Assembly: GCF_017811175.1 (NCBI RefSeq)
Contig: NZ_JACWIJ010000002.1
Span: 3,162,001 to 3,226,000 of the forward strand
Source: Melaminivora jejuensis
GTDB lineage: Bacteria > Pseudomonadota > Gammaproteobacteria > Burkholderiales > Burkholderiaceae_C
Direction: 5' to 3'
DNA length: 64,000 bases
A model generated the notes under the pieces. The model was not told the DNA's origin. It did no database searches and saw only the letters and a list, made by a program, of their open reading frames with translations. The position numbers and the translations under genes are program-made. Position 1 is the stretch's first letter. Each line of letters opens with the position of its first letter. Below, piece by piece: positions 56,525 to 64,000 of this stretch.

Positions 56525-57720
56525 AACTGGTTACTCTCGAAATTGACACCATCCCGCTCGGCCAGCCGCTGCCGTTTGCGCTGCGCGGCGCCGATGGCAA
56601 GCTGCTGGCCCACAAGGGCTATGTGATCCGCAACCGCCAGGATCTGGGCGTGCTGCTGGCGCGAGGCATCAAGTTGTGCATCGACACCCATGAGTCGGGC
56701 GACAGCCATCGCGCCTATCTGGCGCAGATGCAGCAGATGCTGCTGGCCGATGCCTCGCTGGGCCAGATCGCCGCCATGAAGCTGTCGGCTGCCCAGGCTA
56801 TCCAGCACAACCCGGAGGGCGCCGCCGCCGACTGGGCCGAGCTGCAGATGCGGGCTTCGCAGCTGTTGCGCGCGCCGGGCAGCAGCGACTTCCCGCAGCG
56901 CCTGCTGGATCTGCACGAGGAGCTGGAGCGCCAATGCCAGCAAACCCCCGACAGCCTGCTGCTGGCGCTGATCTACCTGACCGGGCGCGAGACACGCATG
57001 TACAGCGCTACCCACGCCATGCTGGTGGCCAGCGTGTGCATGTTGGTGGCTGGCGAGACCCTGGGCTGGCCCGAGGCCAAGGTGGCGCGCCTGGGTCAGG
57101 CGGCGCTGTCCATGAACATCGCAATGACGGCGCTGCAGGACGATTTGGCGCAGCAGACCGACCCGCTGACTGCGGCGCAGATCGACGCCATCTCCGACCA
57201 TGCCGAGCACTCCGAGGCGCTCTTGCGCCAGATGGGCATGAGCGATCCGGTCTGGCTGGAAGCCGTGCGCCACCACCATGCGCGCATCCCCGGCCCGCTG
57301 GCCGAGCGCAGCGAGGGGCTGCAGATGGCGCGGCTGATCCAGCGCGCCGACGTGTTCGGCGCGCGCATCGCGCCGCGCGCCACGCGCCAGCCGCTGGCCT
57401 CCACGGCCGCCATGCAGGCCAGCTACTACGACGAGCAGCGCCAGGTGGACGAGGCCGGCGCGGCACTGGTCAAGACGCTGGGCGTCTATCCCCCCGGCAC
57501 GCATGTGCGCCTGGCCACGCAGGAAGTGGCGCTGGTGCTGCGCCGTGGCGCCAGCGCCACCACGCCGCGCGTGGCCGTGGTGGTGAACCGCGAGGGGATG
57601 CCTACCGGCGAGCTGATCCCGCGCGACACCACCCAGGCGCAGTGGAAGATCACCGCTGCCGTGCCCGGCAACGAGGTGCGCGTACACCTGCCGCTGGCGC
57701 GGCTGCTGCCGCTGGTCTGA
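56521..57720 (+). CDS. degenerate HD-GYP-like protein, last gene of the efflux operon
   Basis: A 399-residue soluble protein. The N-terminal 130 residues resemble the DUF3391-like part that precedes HD-GYP domains. The central region has the HD-GYP pattern with His165 (YSATHAML) and EHSEALLR...VRHHHARIPG. However, the metal-binding His-Asp dyad is replaced by Met198-Asn199 (AALSMNIAM), and no GYP motif is seen. It should not hydrolyse cyclic di-GMP, but could still bind it. Start overlap with the pump gene (ATGA) implies coordinated expression. Confidence 0.72.
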   Translation: MKLVTLEIDTIPLGQPLPFALRGADGKLLAHKGYVIRNRQDLGVLLARGIKLCIDTHESGDSHRAYLAQMQQMLLADASLGQIAAMKLSAAQAIQHNPEGAAADWAELQMRASQLLRAPGSSDFPQRLLDLHEELERQCQQTPDSLLLALIYLTGRETRMYSATHAMLVASVCMLVAGETLGWPEAKVARLGQAALSMNIAMTALQDDLAQQTDPLTAAQIDAISDHAEHSEALLRQMGMSDPVWLEAVRHHHARIPGPLAERSEGLQMARLIQRADVFGARIAPRATRQPLASTAAMQASYYDEQRQVDEAGAALVKTLGVYPPGTHVRLATQEVALVLRRGASATTPRVAVVVNREGMPTGELIPRDTTQAQWKITAAVPGNEVRVHLPLARLLPLV

Positions 57721-59563
<1,843 letters not shown>

Positions 59564-59625
59564 GGCGCGGCGGCACGGCTCGGGGAGCTGCCCCGGTCTT
59601 GCCGCTTTGGCTTTATCGATTTTTC

Positions 59626-59666
59626 GCTGCCCGCCCTTGTGTAGCAAGCGCGGGCAGCTCTTTTTT
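59626..59666 (+). terminator. purB terminator formed by a short intergenic repeat (copy 14)
   Basis: GCTGCCCGC (59626-59634) pairs with GCGGGCAGC (59650-59658) and is followed by TCTTTTTT. The sequence is also a member of the short repeat family (CCTTGTGTAGCAAGCGCGGG...), with an extended stem. This copy is the clearest case where the repeat doubles as an intrinsic terminator. Confidence 0.75.
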
Positions 59667-59679
59667 CAGGAGCAAGAGC

Positions 59680-60240
59680 ATGGCGCTCAAGTCCACCATC
59701 TTCAAGGCGCATCTGGCGATCGCCGACATCGACCACGGCTACTACGCCGATCACCAGCTCACCCTGGCGCGCCACCCCAGCGAGACCGACGAGCGCATGA
59801 TGGTGCGCCTGGCCGCGCTGGCGCTGCAGGCGCACGAGCTGCACGACACCTGCGGCGGCGATGGCCAGCTGGCCTTTGGCGCCGGCCTGTCCGACCCGGA
59901 CGACCCGGATGTGTCGCTGACTGATTTCACCGGCAGGAAACGCCTGTGGATAGAGGTTGGCCAGCCCGAGGACAAGCCGCTGGCCAAGGCCGCCTCCCGC
60001 GCCGATGCGGTGCTGGTCTATGCCTTCCACCACGCCGCCGAGGTCTGGTGGCGCGGCATCGAGAGCAAGCTCACACGCCTCGATCGGCTGCAGGTCTGGC
60101 GCATCCCCGCCGAGCAGTCCCAGGCCCTGGCGCAACTGGCCGAGCGCAGTATGCAGCTGCAGGCCACGGTGCAGGACGGCGCACTCACCCTGAGCAGCGC
60201 CCTGGGCAGCGTGCATCTGGAGCCGCTGCGCTGGAAGTGA
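59680..60240 (+). CDS. YaeQ-family protein
   Basis: A 186-residue protein with the YaeQ start (MALKSTIFKAHLAIADIDHG) and conserved WIEVGQPEDKPLAKAASRAD. YaeQ is structurally related to PD-(D/E)XK nuclease-like folds and was first noted as able to compensate for loss of RfaH-dependent haemolysin expression, though that role is disputed; its function is unknown. AGGAG precedes the ATG. It is a single gene between repeat copies 14 and 15. Confidence 0.9.
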   Translation: MALKSTIFKAHLAIADIDHGYYADHQLTLARHPSETDERMMVRLAALALQAHELHDTCGGDGQLAFGAGLSDPDDPDVSLTDFTGRKRLWIEVGQPEDKPLAKAASRADAVLVYAFHHAAEVWWRGIESKLTRLDRLQVWRIPAEQSQALAQLAERSMQLQATVQDGALTLSSALGSVHLEPLRWK

Positions 60241-60293
60241 ACAAGAGCCGCAGAAAGCCGTTGAAGCGGCTAGGATTTGGATAAAAACCGGCT

Positions 60294-60325
60294 CAAACCC
60301 TTGCCAGTCAAGCGCTGGCAGCTAT
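60294..60325 (+). repeat. short intergenic repeat, copy 15
   Basis: It reads CAAACCCTTGCCAGTC then AAGCGCTGGCAGCTAT, a near-consensus copy, located between convergent yaeQ and the zinc-ribbon gene. Confidence 0.8.
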
Positions 60326-60396
60326 CAATTTTTGATTATTCTGGCGACGCTGCAGCGGCCCTGGCCTGGCCTGCCCCGTCCCGCCCGCCGACAGCT

Positions 60397-60744
60397 CTAC
60401 CTTGGCATCAGCGCGCCGCAGTTCCAGCACTGCTCGAAGCCGCCCTCCACGCACTCGCCGCAGCCGGGGCAGAACCATTGGCGCTGCGGCAGGCGCTCCA
60501 GCTCGTGCAGCAGGGCGCGGGCGCGCTCCAGGTGCTCGGGGTATTGCAGCCAGACTTCGGGCAGGCATTCGCCCGGCGGCAGGTGGCCGGCGGCGGCGCC
60601 CAGGTGCTGGCGCTGCACGCTGGCGGGCAGACCGGCCTGGCACAGCAGGTCGCGCCACAGCGTGGCAATCGCGATGTTGGGGCCTGGGTCAAGCGCTGCA
60701 TAGTGGCGGCCACCATAGCCGGGCGGGTGCGCGGCGGCAAGCAC
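60397..60744 (-). CDS. DUF2007-type protein with C-terminal zinc ribbon
   Basis: A 115-residue protein. The first part (ATLWRDLLCQAGLPASVQRQHLGAAAG, recognised by LWRDLLCQAG and GHLPPGECLPEVWL) fits DUF2007, a small domain of the putative signal-transducing class. The C-terminus has two CxxC knuckles (CPGC and CWNC) forming a zinc ribbon. It starts at GTG directly after the stop of the upstream gene (TGA-GTG), so it is probably translated by coupling. Function unknown. Confidence 0.72.
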   Translation of the reverse strand: MLAAAHPPGYGGRHYAALDPGPNIAIATLWRDLLCQAGLPASVQRQHLGAAAGHLPPGECLPEVWLQYPEHLERARALLHELERLPQRQWFCPGCGECVEGGFEQCWNCGALMPR

Positions 60745-61209
60745 TCAACCGAGGGCGGCACGTTCGGCGTAGCGCGTGAAGCGCAGCGCGCTGCCCTGGC
60801 GGGTGATGCGCTGCCAGACGGCGCGCTTGCGCAGCGGGCTGTAGGCCAGCCAGTGCTGCACTTCCTCGAAACTGCGCCCGCAGCCCTTGCACCAGGCGTC
60901 GCCCTGGCTGGTCGAGCAGATGGCGATGCAGGGCGTGTCGGGTGTGCTGTCGTACCAGGCCAGCCAGGCCATGCGCGCGGCGGCGGGCATGTCGGCCTCG
61001 GGCAGCGCGCGCCGGCCCGTGTGCGCCAGGCGCGCACAGACCTCGGCCAGCGCCGCCACCTCGGACGCCAGGTGGATGCCGTCGGGCGAGGGCGCGCGGG
61101 CGCGCCAGAAGTCGAGGGCGGCCTCGATGTCGGACAAAAAGAAGCAAGCGGTGCAGCAGTGCGTGGAACAGTCCGGAGAGGCGGCAGGAGCAGGCATGGG
61201 CCGGATCAT
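60745..61209 (-). CDS. DUF3717/DUF1289-domain protein
   Basis: A 154-residue protein from the ATG at 61209; starts at 61197 or 61257 are also possible, the last overlapping the riboswitch. The N-terminal half (DIEAALDFWRARAPSPDG, EVAALAEVCARLA) resembles DUF3717. The C-terminal half is a DUF1289 cysteine motif (PCIAICSTSQGDAWCKGCGR) often annotated as Fe-S- or zinc-binding. Its N-terminal Cys-rich stretch (CSTHCCTACF) is unusual. It is divergent from the manganese riboswitch and the TerC-family gene. Confidence 0.72.
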   Translation of the reverse strand: MIRPMPAPAASPDCSTHCCTACFFLSDIEAALDFWRARAPSPDGIHLASEVAALAEVCARLAHTGRRALPEADMPAAARMAWLAWYDSTPDTPCIAICSTSQGDAWCKGCGRSFEEVQHWLAYSPLRKRAVWQRITRQGSALRFTRYAERAALG

Positions 61210-61252
61210 AGGCAGCGCCTGGATGCCCTGCACTTGTGTTCCAATAGCCGGC

Positions 61253-61409
61253 TTCAAAGGGGAGTAGCTCCCCGCCGGTAGTCCTTTTCATCGGGCGCAC
61301 CGGCGGATGGCAGGTCGTCAAGACGAAGCCCACCGGCTTCCGGCCTGCCAGGCAGCGTGGCGCCACGACATGGACGTGGGCAGCACCTGCGCCGGGCAAG
61401 ACCTTTGGG
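61253..61409 (+). promoter_or_regulatory. yybP-ykoY manganese riboswitch
   Basis: Conserved blocks AAAGGGGAGTAGCTCC (61256-61271) and GGGCAAGACCTTTGGG (61393-61408) are present. The closing helix is perfect over six pairs (CAAAGG 61255-61260 with CCTTTG 61402-61407). It ends 128 bases before a TerC-family gene, matching the E. coli alx arrangement, in which manganese binding raises expression. Confidence 0.9.
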
Positions 61410-61536
61410 CGCCTGGGCGGCATTGCGTCGCCGTGGCCGGCCCGAAGTGTCGCTCCTGTCCTTCCTCAGGCGACGCCTTGCGTCCGTGCTGCCCAGGCAT
61501 CGTGAACCCACAATGCAGCTGCTGAGGTAATCGCAC

Positions 61537-62292
61537 ATGGACTTGGACTTTCTCACCCACACCCCGTTCTGGATCGCGCTCGGCCAGATCATCATCATTG
61601 ACATCCTGCTGGGCGGCGACAACGCCGTGGTCATCGCCCTGGCCTGTCGCAAGCTGCCGCCGGCCCAGCGCACCAAGGGCATCATCTGGGGCACGGCAGG
61701 TGCGATTGCCCTACGCGTGGTGCTGATCGTGTTCGCCATGCAACTGCTCAATCTGCCGGCGCTCAAGGCGATTGGCGCACTCTTGCTGGTGTGGATTGGC
61801 GTCAAGCTGATCGCCCCGCAAGATGAGGACGAGCACGGCAAGATCCAGGGCAGCGACAAGCTGCTGGCCGCCATCAAAACCATCATCGTGGCCGATCTGG
61901 TCATGAGCGTGGACAACGTGATCGCCATCGCCGGGGCGGCGCAAGGCTCGGGCGAGCACCAGACGCTGCTGGTGGTGCTGGGCCTGTTGATCTCGGTGCC
62001 CATCATCGTCTGGGGCTCGCAGATCGTCATCCGGCTGATGGAGCGCTTCCCGCTGGTCATCGTCGCCGGCGGCATGTTGCTGGGCTGGATCGCCGGCGGG
62101 ATGCTGGCCACCGATCCGCTGTTCGTGAACCACGGCGAATGGCTGTGGGCGCCCAAGTGGGGCACCTCGGACGGCCAGGGCCATGCCGAGCTGCCCACGG
62201 CAGTCTATTGGGCCGCGCACCTGGCCGGCGCCCTGATCGTGCTGGCCCTGGGCAAGCTGGTGGCCGCGCGCCGCGCGCGTGCCGGCACCTGA
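61537..62292 (+). CDS. TerC-family membrane protein, probable manganese exporter
   Basis: A 251-residue protein with about seven membrane helices. The two repeated acidic motifs of the family are clear: DILLGGDNAVVIALA (about 24-38) and DLVMSVDNVIAIAG (about 125-138). TerC/Alx proteins export Mn2+, and the manganese riboswitch directly upstream supports that role here. A hydrophilic segment after residue 190 (HGEWLWAPKWGTSDGQG) is periplasmic or cytosolic. TGAGGTAA precedes the ATG. Confidence 0.9.
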   Translation: MDLDFLTHTPFWIALGQIIIIDILLGGDNAVVIALACRKLPPAQRTKGIIWGTAGAIALRVVLIVFAMQLLNLPALKAIGALLLVWIGVKLIAPQDEDEHGKIQGSDKLLAAIKTIIVADLVMSVDNVIAIAGAAQGSGEHQTLLVVLGLLISVPIIVWGSQIVIRLMERFPLVIVAGGMLLGWIAGGMLATDPLFVNHGEWLWAPKWGTSDGQGHAELPTAVYWAAHLAGALIVLALGKLVAARRARAGT

Positions 62293-62409
62293 AAAGGCCG
62301 CATCCGCTCAGGACAAACCGGGCCGGGCTTTACATTCGCAGCACTTTGTCCGACCATCGGGGAGCTTGCCGGCACGGGTTGCCGGCAAATGCGCAAACGG
62401 AGAAACACC

Positions 62410-62745
62410 ATGGCAGCCATCGAATTTGCAGTACGCCGCCTGGCCTCGGATTCGGCCAGCATCCAGCCGGCACTGGCGCCCAGCACCCGCGCGTCCGACC
62501 TGCAGGCCCTGCGCGCCGAGGAGGCGCGCCAGGAGCGCCGCGCCCAGCCCGGCCAGCAGGCCATGTCGGTCGAGGGCACCAAGGTGACCATCAGCGAGCG
62601 CGCCCGGGAGCTGGCCGCGCAGCAGGACGCCGAGCCTGCGCGCAACCAGCAAAGCGACACCCGGCGCGTGCAGGAGCGCGAGGCCGTGCTGCAGATGCCC
62701 CAGCTCAGCGACCAGGTGCTGCGCACCTACGCCTCGGCCACGTAA
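62410..62745 (+). CDS. small protein of unknown function
   Basis: A 111-residue hydrophilic protein (MAAIEFAVRRLASDSASIQP...). The middle contains VTISERARELAAQQ, which recalls the C-terminal motif of the anti-sigma factor FlgM, but the rest does not fit FlgM well. CGGAGA precedes the ATG. It starts a row of three small genes in the same direction with gaps of 40 and 12 bases. Confidence 0.6.
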   Translation: MAAIEFAVRRLASDSASIQPALAPSTRASDLQALRAEEARQERRAQPGQQAMSVEGTKVTISERARELAAQQDAEPARNQQSDTRRVQEREAVLQMPQLSDQVLRTYASAT

Positions 62746-62785
62746 GCGCCACCATCAGGCCCGTCACAAGAACAGGAGAGACCCC

Positions 62786-63136
62786 ATGTCGGCTGCCATT
62801 GCCCCCATCGCTGCCGGAGCAGCCGGCGCATCCCGCCAGGTGCAAAGCGCCCAGCGCAATGCCCAGCAGGCCGAGCAGGCCGCCCAGCGCCTGCGCTCCG
62901 AGGCGGAGGCCGCCCAGCGCAGCGCCGACCGCGAGCAGCGCCGCGCCGATGGCCTGGAGATCCGGGCCAGCGATGCCAACACCCGCCTGGATCGCGCACG
63001 CGGCGCCCTGCACTCGGCCCACCATGCCCAGGCCATCGATGTCGTGCGGCTGCAGCCGGAGCCGGCGCAGGCCCAGGCGCCCTTCATGAACTTCGCCGGC
63101 CAGGCCACAGGCCTGATCCTGAACGTCATGGTCTGA
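62786..63136 (+). CDS. small coiled-coil protein of unknown function
   Basis: A 116-residue protein. Residues 15-75 are a nearly pure coiled coil of Ala, Gln, Glu and Arg (SAQRNAQQAEQAAQRLRSEA and onward). A hydrophobic C-terminus (NFAGQATGLILNVMV) could contact a membrane. It is preceded by AGGAGAG. No family recognised. It shares direction and spacing with the genes on either side. Confidence 0.6.
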   Translation: MSAAIAPIAAGAAGASRQVQSAQRNAQQAEQAAQRLRSEAEAAQRSADREQRRADGLEIRASDANTRLDRARGALHSAHHAQAIDVVRLQPEPAQAQAPFMNFAGQATGLILNVMV

Positions 63137-63148
63137 AAGGCAGGCTTC

Positions 63149-63505
63149 ATGCGCCTGCTTGCCAAATGGATCCTGAGCGCCGTGGCGCTGCTGTGCGTGG
63201 CCTACATGTACGGCGGCGTACAGGTACACAGCTTCGGTGCCGCCATGGGGGCCGCCTTCGTGATCGGCCTGCTCAACGTGGTGCTGCGCCCCATCCTGGT
63301 CATCCTGACGCTGCCGGTGACCATCCTGACGCTGGGCCTGTTCCTGTTCATCATCAACGCGCTGATGTTCTGGGCCGCCTCGGGCCTGCTGGGCGACGGC
63401 TTTCAGGTGCGCGGCTTCGGCGCCGCGCTGCTGGGCTCGCTGATGTACTCGGTGCTGGGCCTGGTGATCGAGTCAGCGCTCGGCGGCCTGTTCTCGAAGA
63501 AGTGA
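63149..63505 (+). CDS. phage holin family 4-like (YvlD) small membrane protein
   Basis: A 118-residue membrane protein with four hydrophobic helices. The pattern FVIGLLNVVLRPILVILTLPVTILTLGLF is diagnostic for Phage_holin_4_2/YvlD proteins (seen here as NVVLRPILVILTLP). Despite the name, these are chromosomal housekeeping proteins; no phage genes are near. Its 3' end overlaps the convergent TPR gene by 33 bases. Confidence 0.85.
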   Translation: MRLLAKWILSAVALLCVAYMYGGVQVHSFGAAMGAAFVIGLLNVVLRPILVILTLPVTILTLGLFLFIINALMFWAASGLLGDGFQVRGFGAALLGSLMYSVLGLVIESALGGLFSKK

Positions 63506-64000
63506 CTCCACGGCGCGCAGCCGCGTGTCGATGATCGACGCCTCGATGTAGTCGGCTGCCGCGCCGCTCCTGCGCGCCAGATCCTGCCCGGCCTTGAAGC
63601 GATCCACCGCCGCCGTGTAGTCGCGTAGCGCCACCTGCGCCTCGGCATCGGCGCGGATGGCGCGCAAGGCCTGGCCCTGCTGCTGCCAGACCTGGGCCAG
63701 CAGTTGCCAGGCAGCCGCGTCGTGCGGCTGCCTGGCCACCTGGGTCTGCAGCGGGCTGGTCATCTCGGCGGCATCACCAGTGCGCAGCGCGGCCTGGGCG
63801 CGCAGCAGCAGTTCGGGCCGGCCCATGCGCTGTGCCTTGCCCCCAGGGGCGGTATCGAGCAATTTCAACGCGGCCTGCGGTGTGCCGGCGGCCAGCTCCA
63901 GCTCGGCGCCCAGCAACCGTGCCTGGCGCGTGGCGGCGGCGTCCCCCTGCGCCGTCTGCTGCAGCCCGGCCAGCGCCTTGCGCGCTGCCGGCCAGTCGGC
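63473..64000 (-). CDS. M48-type metalloprotease, C-terminal TPR part (partial)
   Basis: The frame is open to the right edge of the window; only the last 175 residues are present. They form TPR-like helix pairs (QAALKLLDTAPGG, ARQPHDAAAWQLLAQVWQQQGQ, seen as AAWQLLAQVWQQQG) and end SIIDTRLRAVESLLREQ. This ending is typical of BepA/YfgC-like M48 peptidases of Burkholderiales, which police outer-membrane protein assembly. The HExxH catalytic domain would lie outside, so the call rests on the tail only. Confidence 0.6.
   Translation of the reverse strand, partial: ADWPAARKALAGLQQTAQGDAAATRQARLLGAELELAAGTPQAALKLLDTAPGGKAQRMGRPELLLRAQAALRTGDAAEMTSPLQTQVARQPHDAAAWQLLAQVWQQQGQALRAIRADAEAQVALRDYTAAVDRFKAGQDLARRSGAAADYIEASIIDTRLRAVESLLREQAAER

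Noticed and set aside
63149..63505. A phage holin-family gene as evidence of a prophage
   Set aside because: This holin family is mostly chromosomal (YvlD-like) and no integrase, capsid or lysis genes are nearby.

Overview
The window is a very GC-rich, gene-dense bacterial chromosome segment. Gene content and protein flavour point to a betaproteobacterium of the order Burkholderiales, most likely the family Comamonadaceae (Acidovorax, Alicycliphilus and relatives): lptD-surA-rsmA beside amgK, metX-metW, maeB, rpmH-rnpA-yidD-yidC, and many copies of a short intergenic repeat with the core GCAAGCGCTGGCAGCTAT. It spans the dnaA-dnaN-gyrB / rpmH-rnpA-yidD-yidC region, so it probably includes the chromosomal replication origin (about 38.8-39.07 kb). 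No rRNA, tRNA, CRISPR array, intact insertion sequence or prophage was recognised.

Layout. 0-1 kb: end of kdsC and lptC (lipopolysaccharide). 1.2-4.6 kb: a glycine-rich RNA-binding protein, a manganese-riboswitch-controlled GDT1-family exporter broken by a frameshift, and metX-metW behind a probable SAM-II riboswitch. 4.8-12 kb: chemoreceptor, two diguanylate cyclases, an M20 peptidase and a lipase-like hydrolase. 12-18.8 kb: rsmE, amgK, and the envelope operon lptD-surA-rsmA. 19-25.6 kb: a secreted ribonuclease with its barstar-type inhibitor, malic enzyme, an aminotransferase and a FIST-like gene pair. 25.8-28.8 kb: LysR regulator, an orphan flagellar rod-like protein and an AidB-like acyl-CoA dehydrogenase. 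28.9-33.3 kb: an accessory island. 33.3-45 kb: replication-origin core genes, a peptide-type binding protein and mnmE. 45-58 kb: apt, a KefB-type antiporter and a TetR-controlled RND efflux operon that ends in a degenerate HD-domain gene. 58-64 kb: purB, yaeQ, a second manganese riboswitch with a TerC-family gene, small unknown genes and the end of an M48-type TPR protein.

The most interesting stretch is the island between the AidB-like gene and gyrB. It carries a Fic-domain regulator whose catalytic histidine position is a glutamine, a 136-residue open frame that looks like a type I restriction HsdR gene with its middle removed in frame, and a compact three-gene operon read here as MqsR toxin, MqsA antitoxin and a SecB-like chaperone (a toxin-antitoxin-chaperone system). 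The operon has its own promoter and a perfect palindromic operator over the toxin start.

Five genes (GDT1 exporter, one diguanylate cyclase, amgK, the secreted RNase and a DUF938 methyltransferase) are each interrupted by an apparent loss of one base, always in a run of G or C. That pattern looks more like homopolymer sequencing error than five independent gene losses, and it should be settled before any of them is called a pseudogene.

Regulation visible in the DNA: two manganese (yybP-ykoY) aptamers, a SAM aptamer with a terminator/antiterminator, TetR and MqsA-type palindromes, and several bidirectional terminators between convergent genes. Three repeat classes decorate the intergenic space: at least 15 copies of the short repeat, one 163-bp palindromic element with 17-bp terminal inverted repeats, and one inverted REP pair that has extended the reading frame of the efflux outer-membrane gene.
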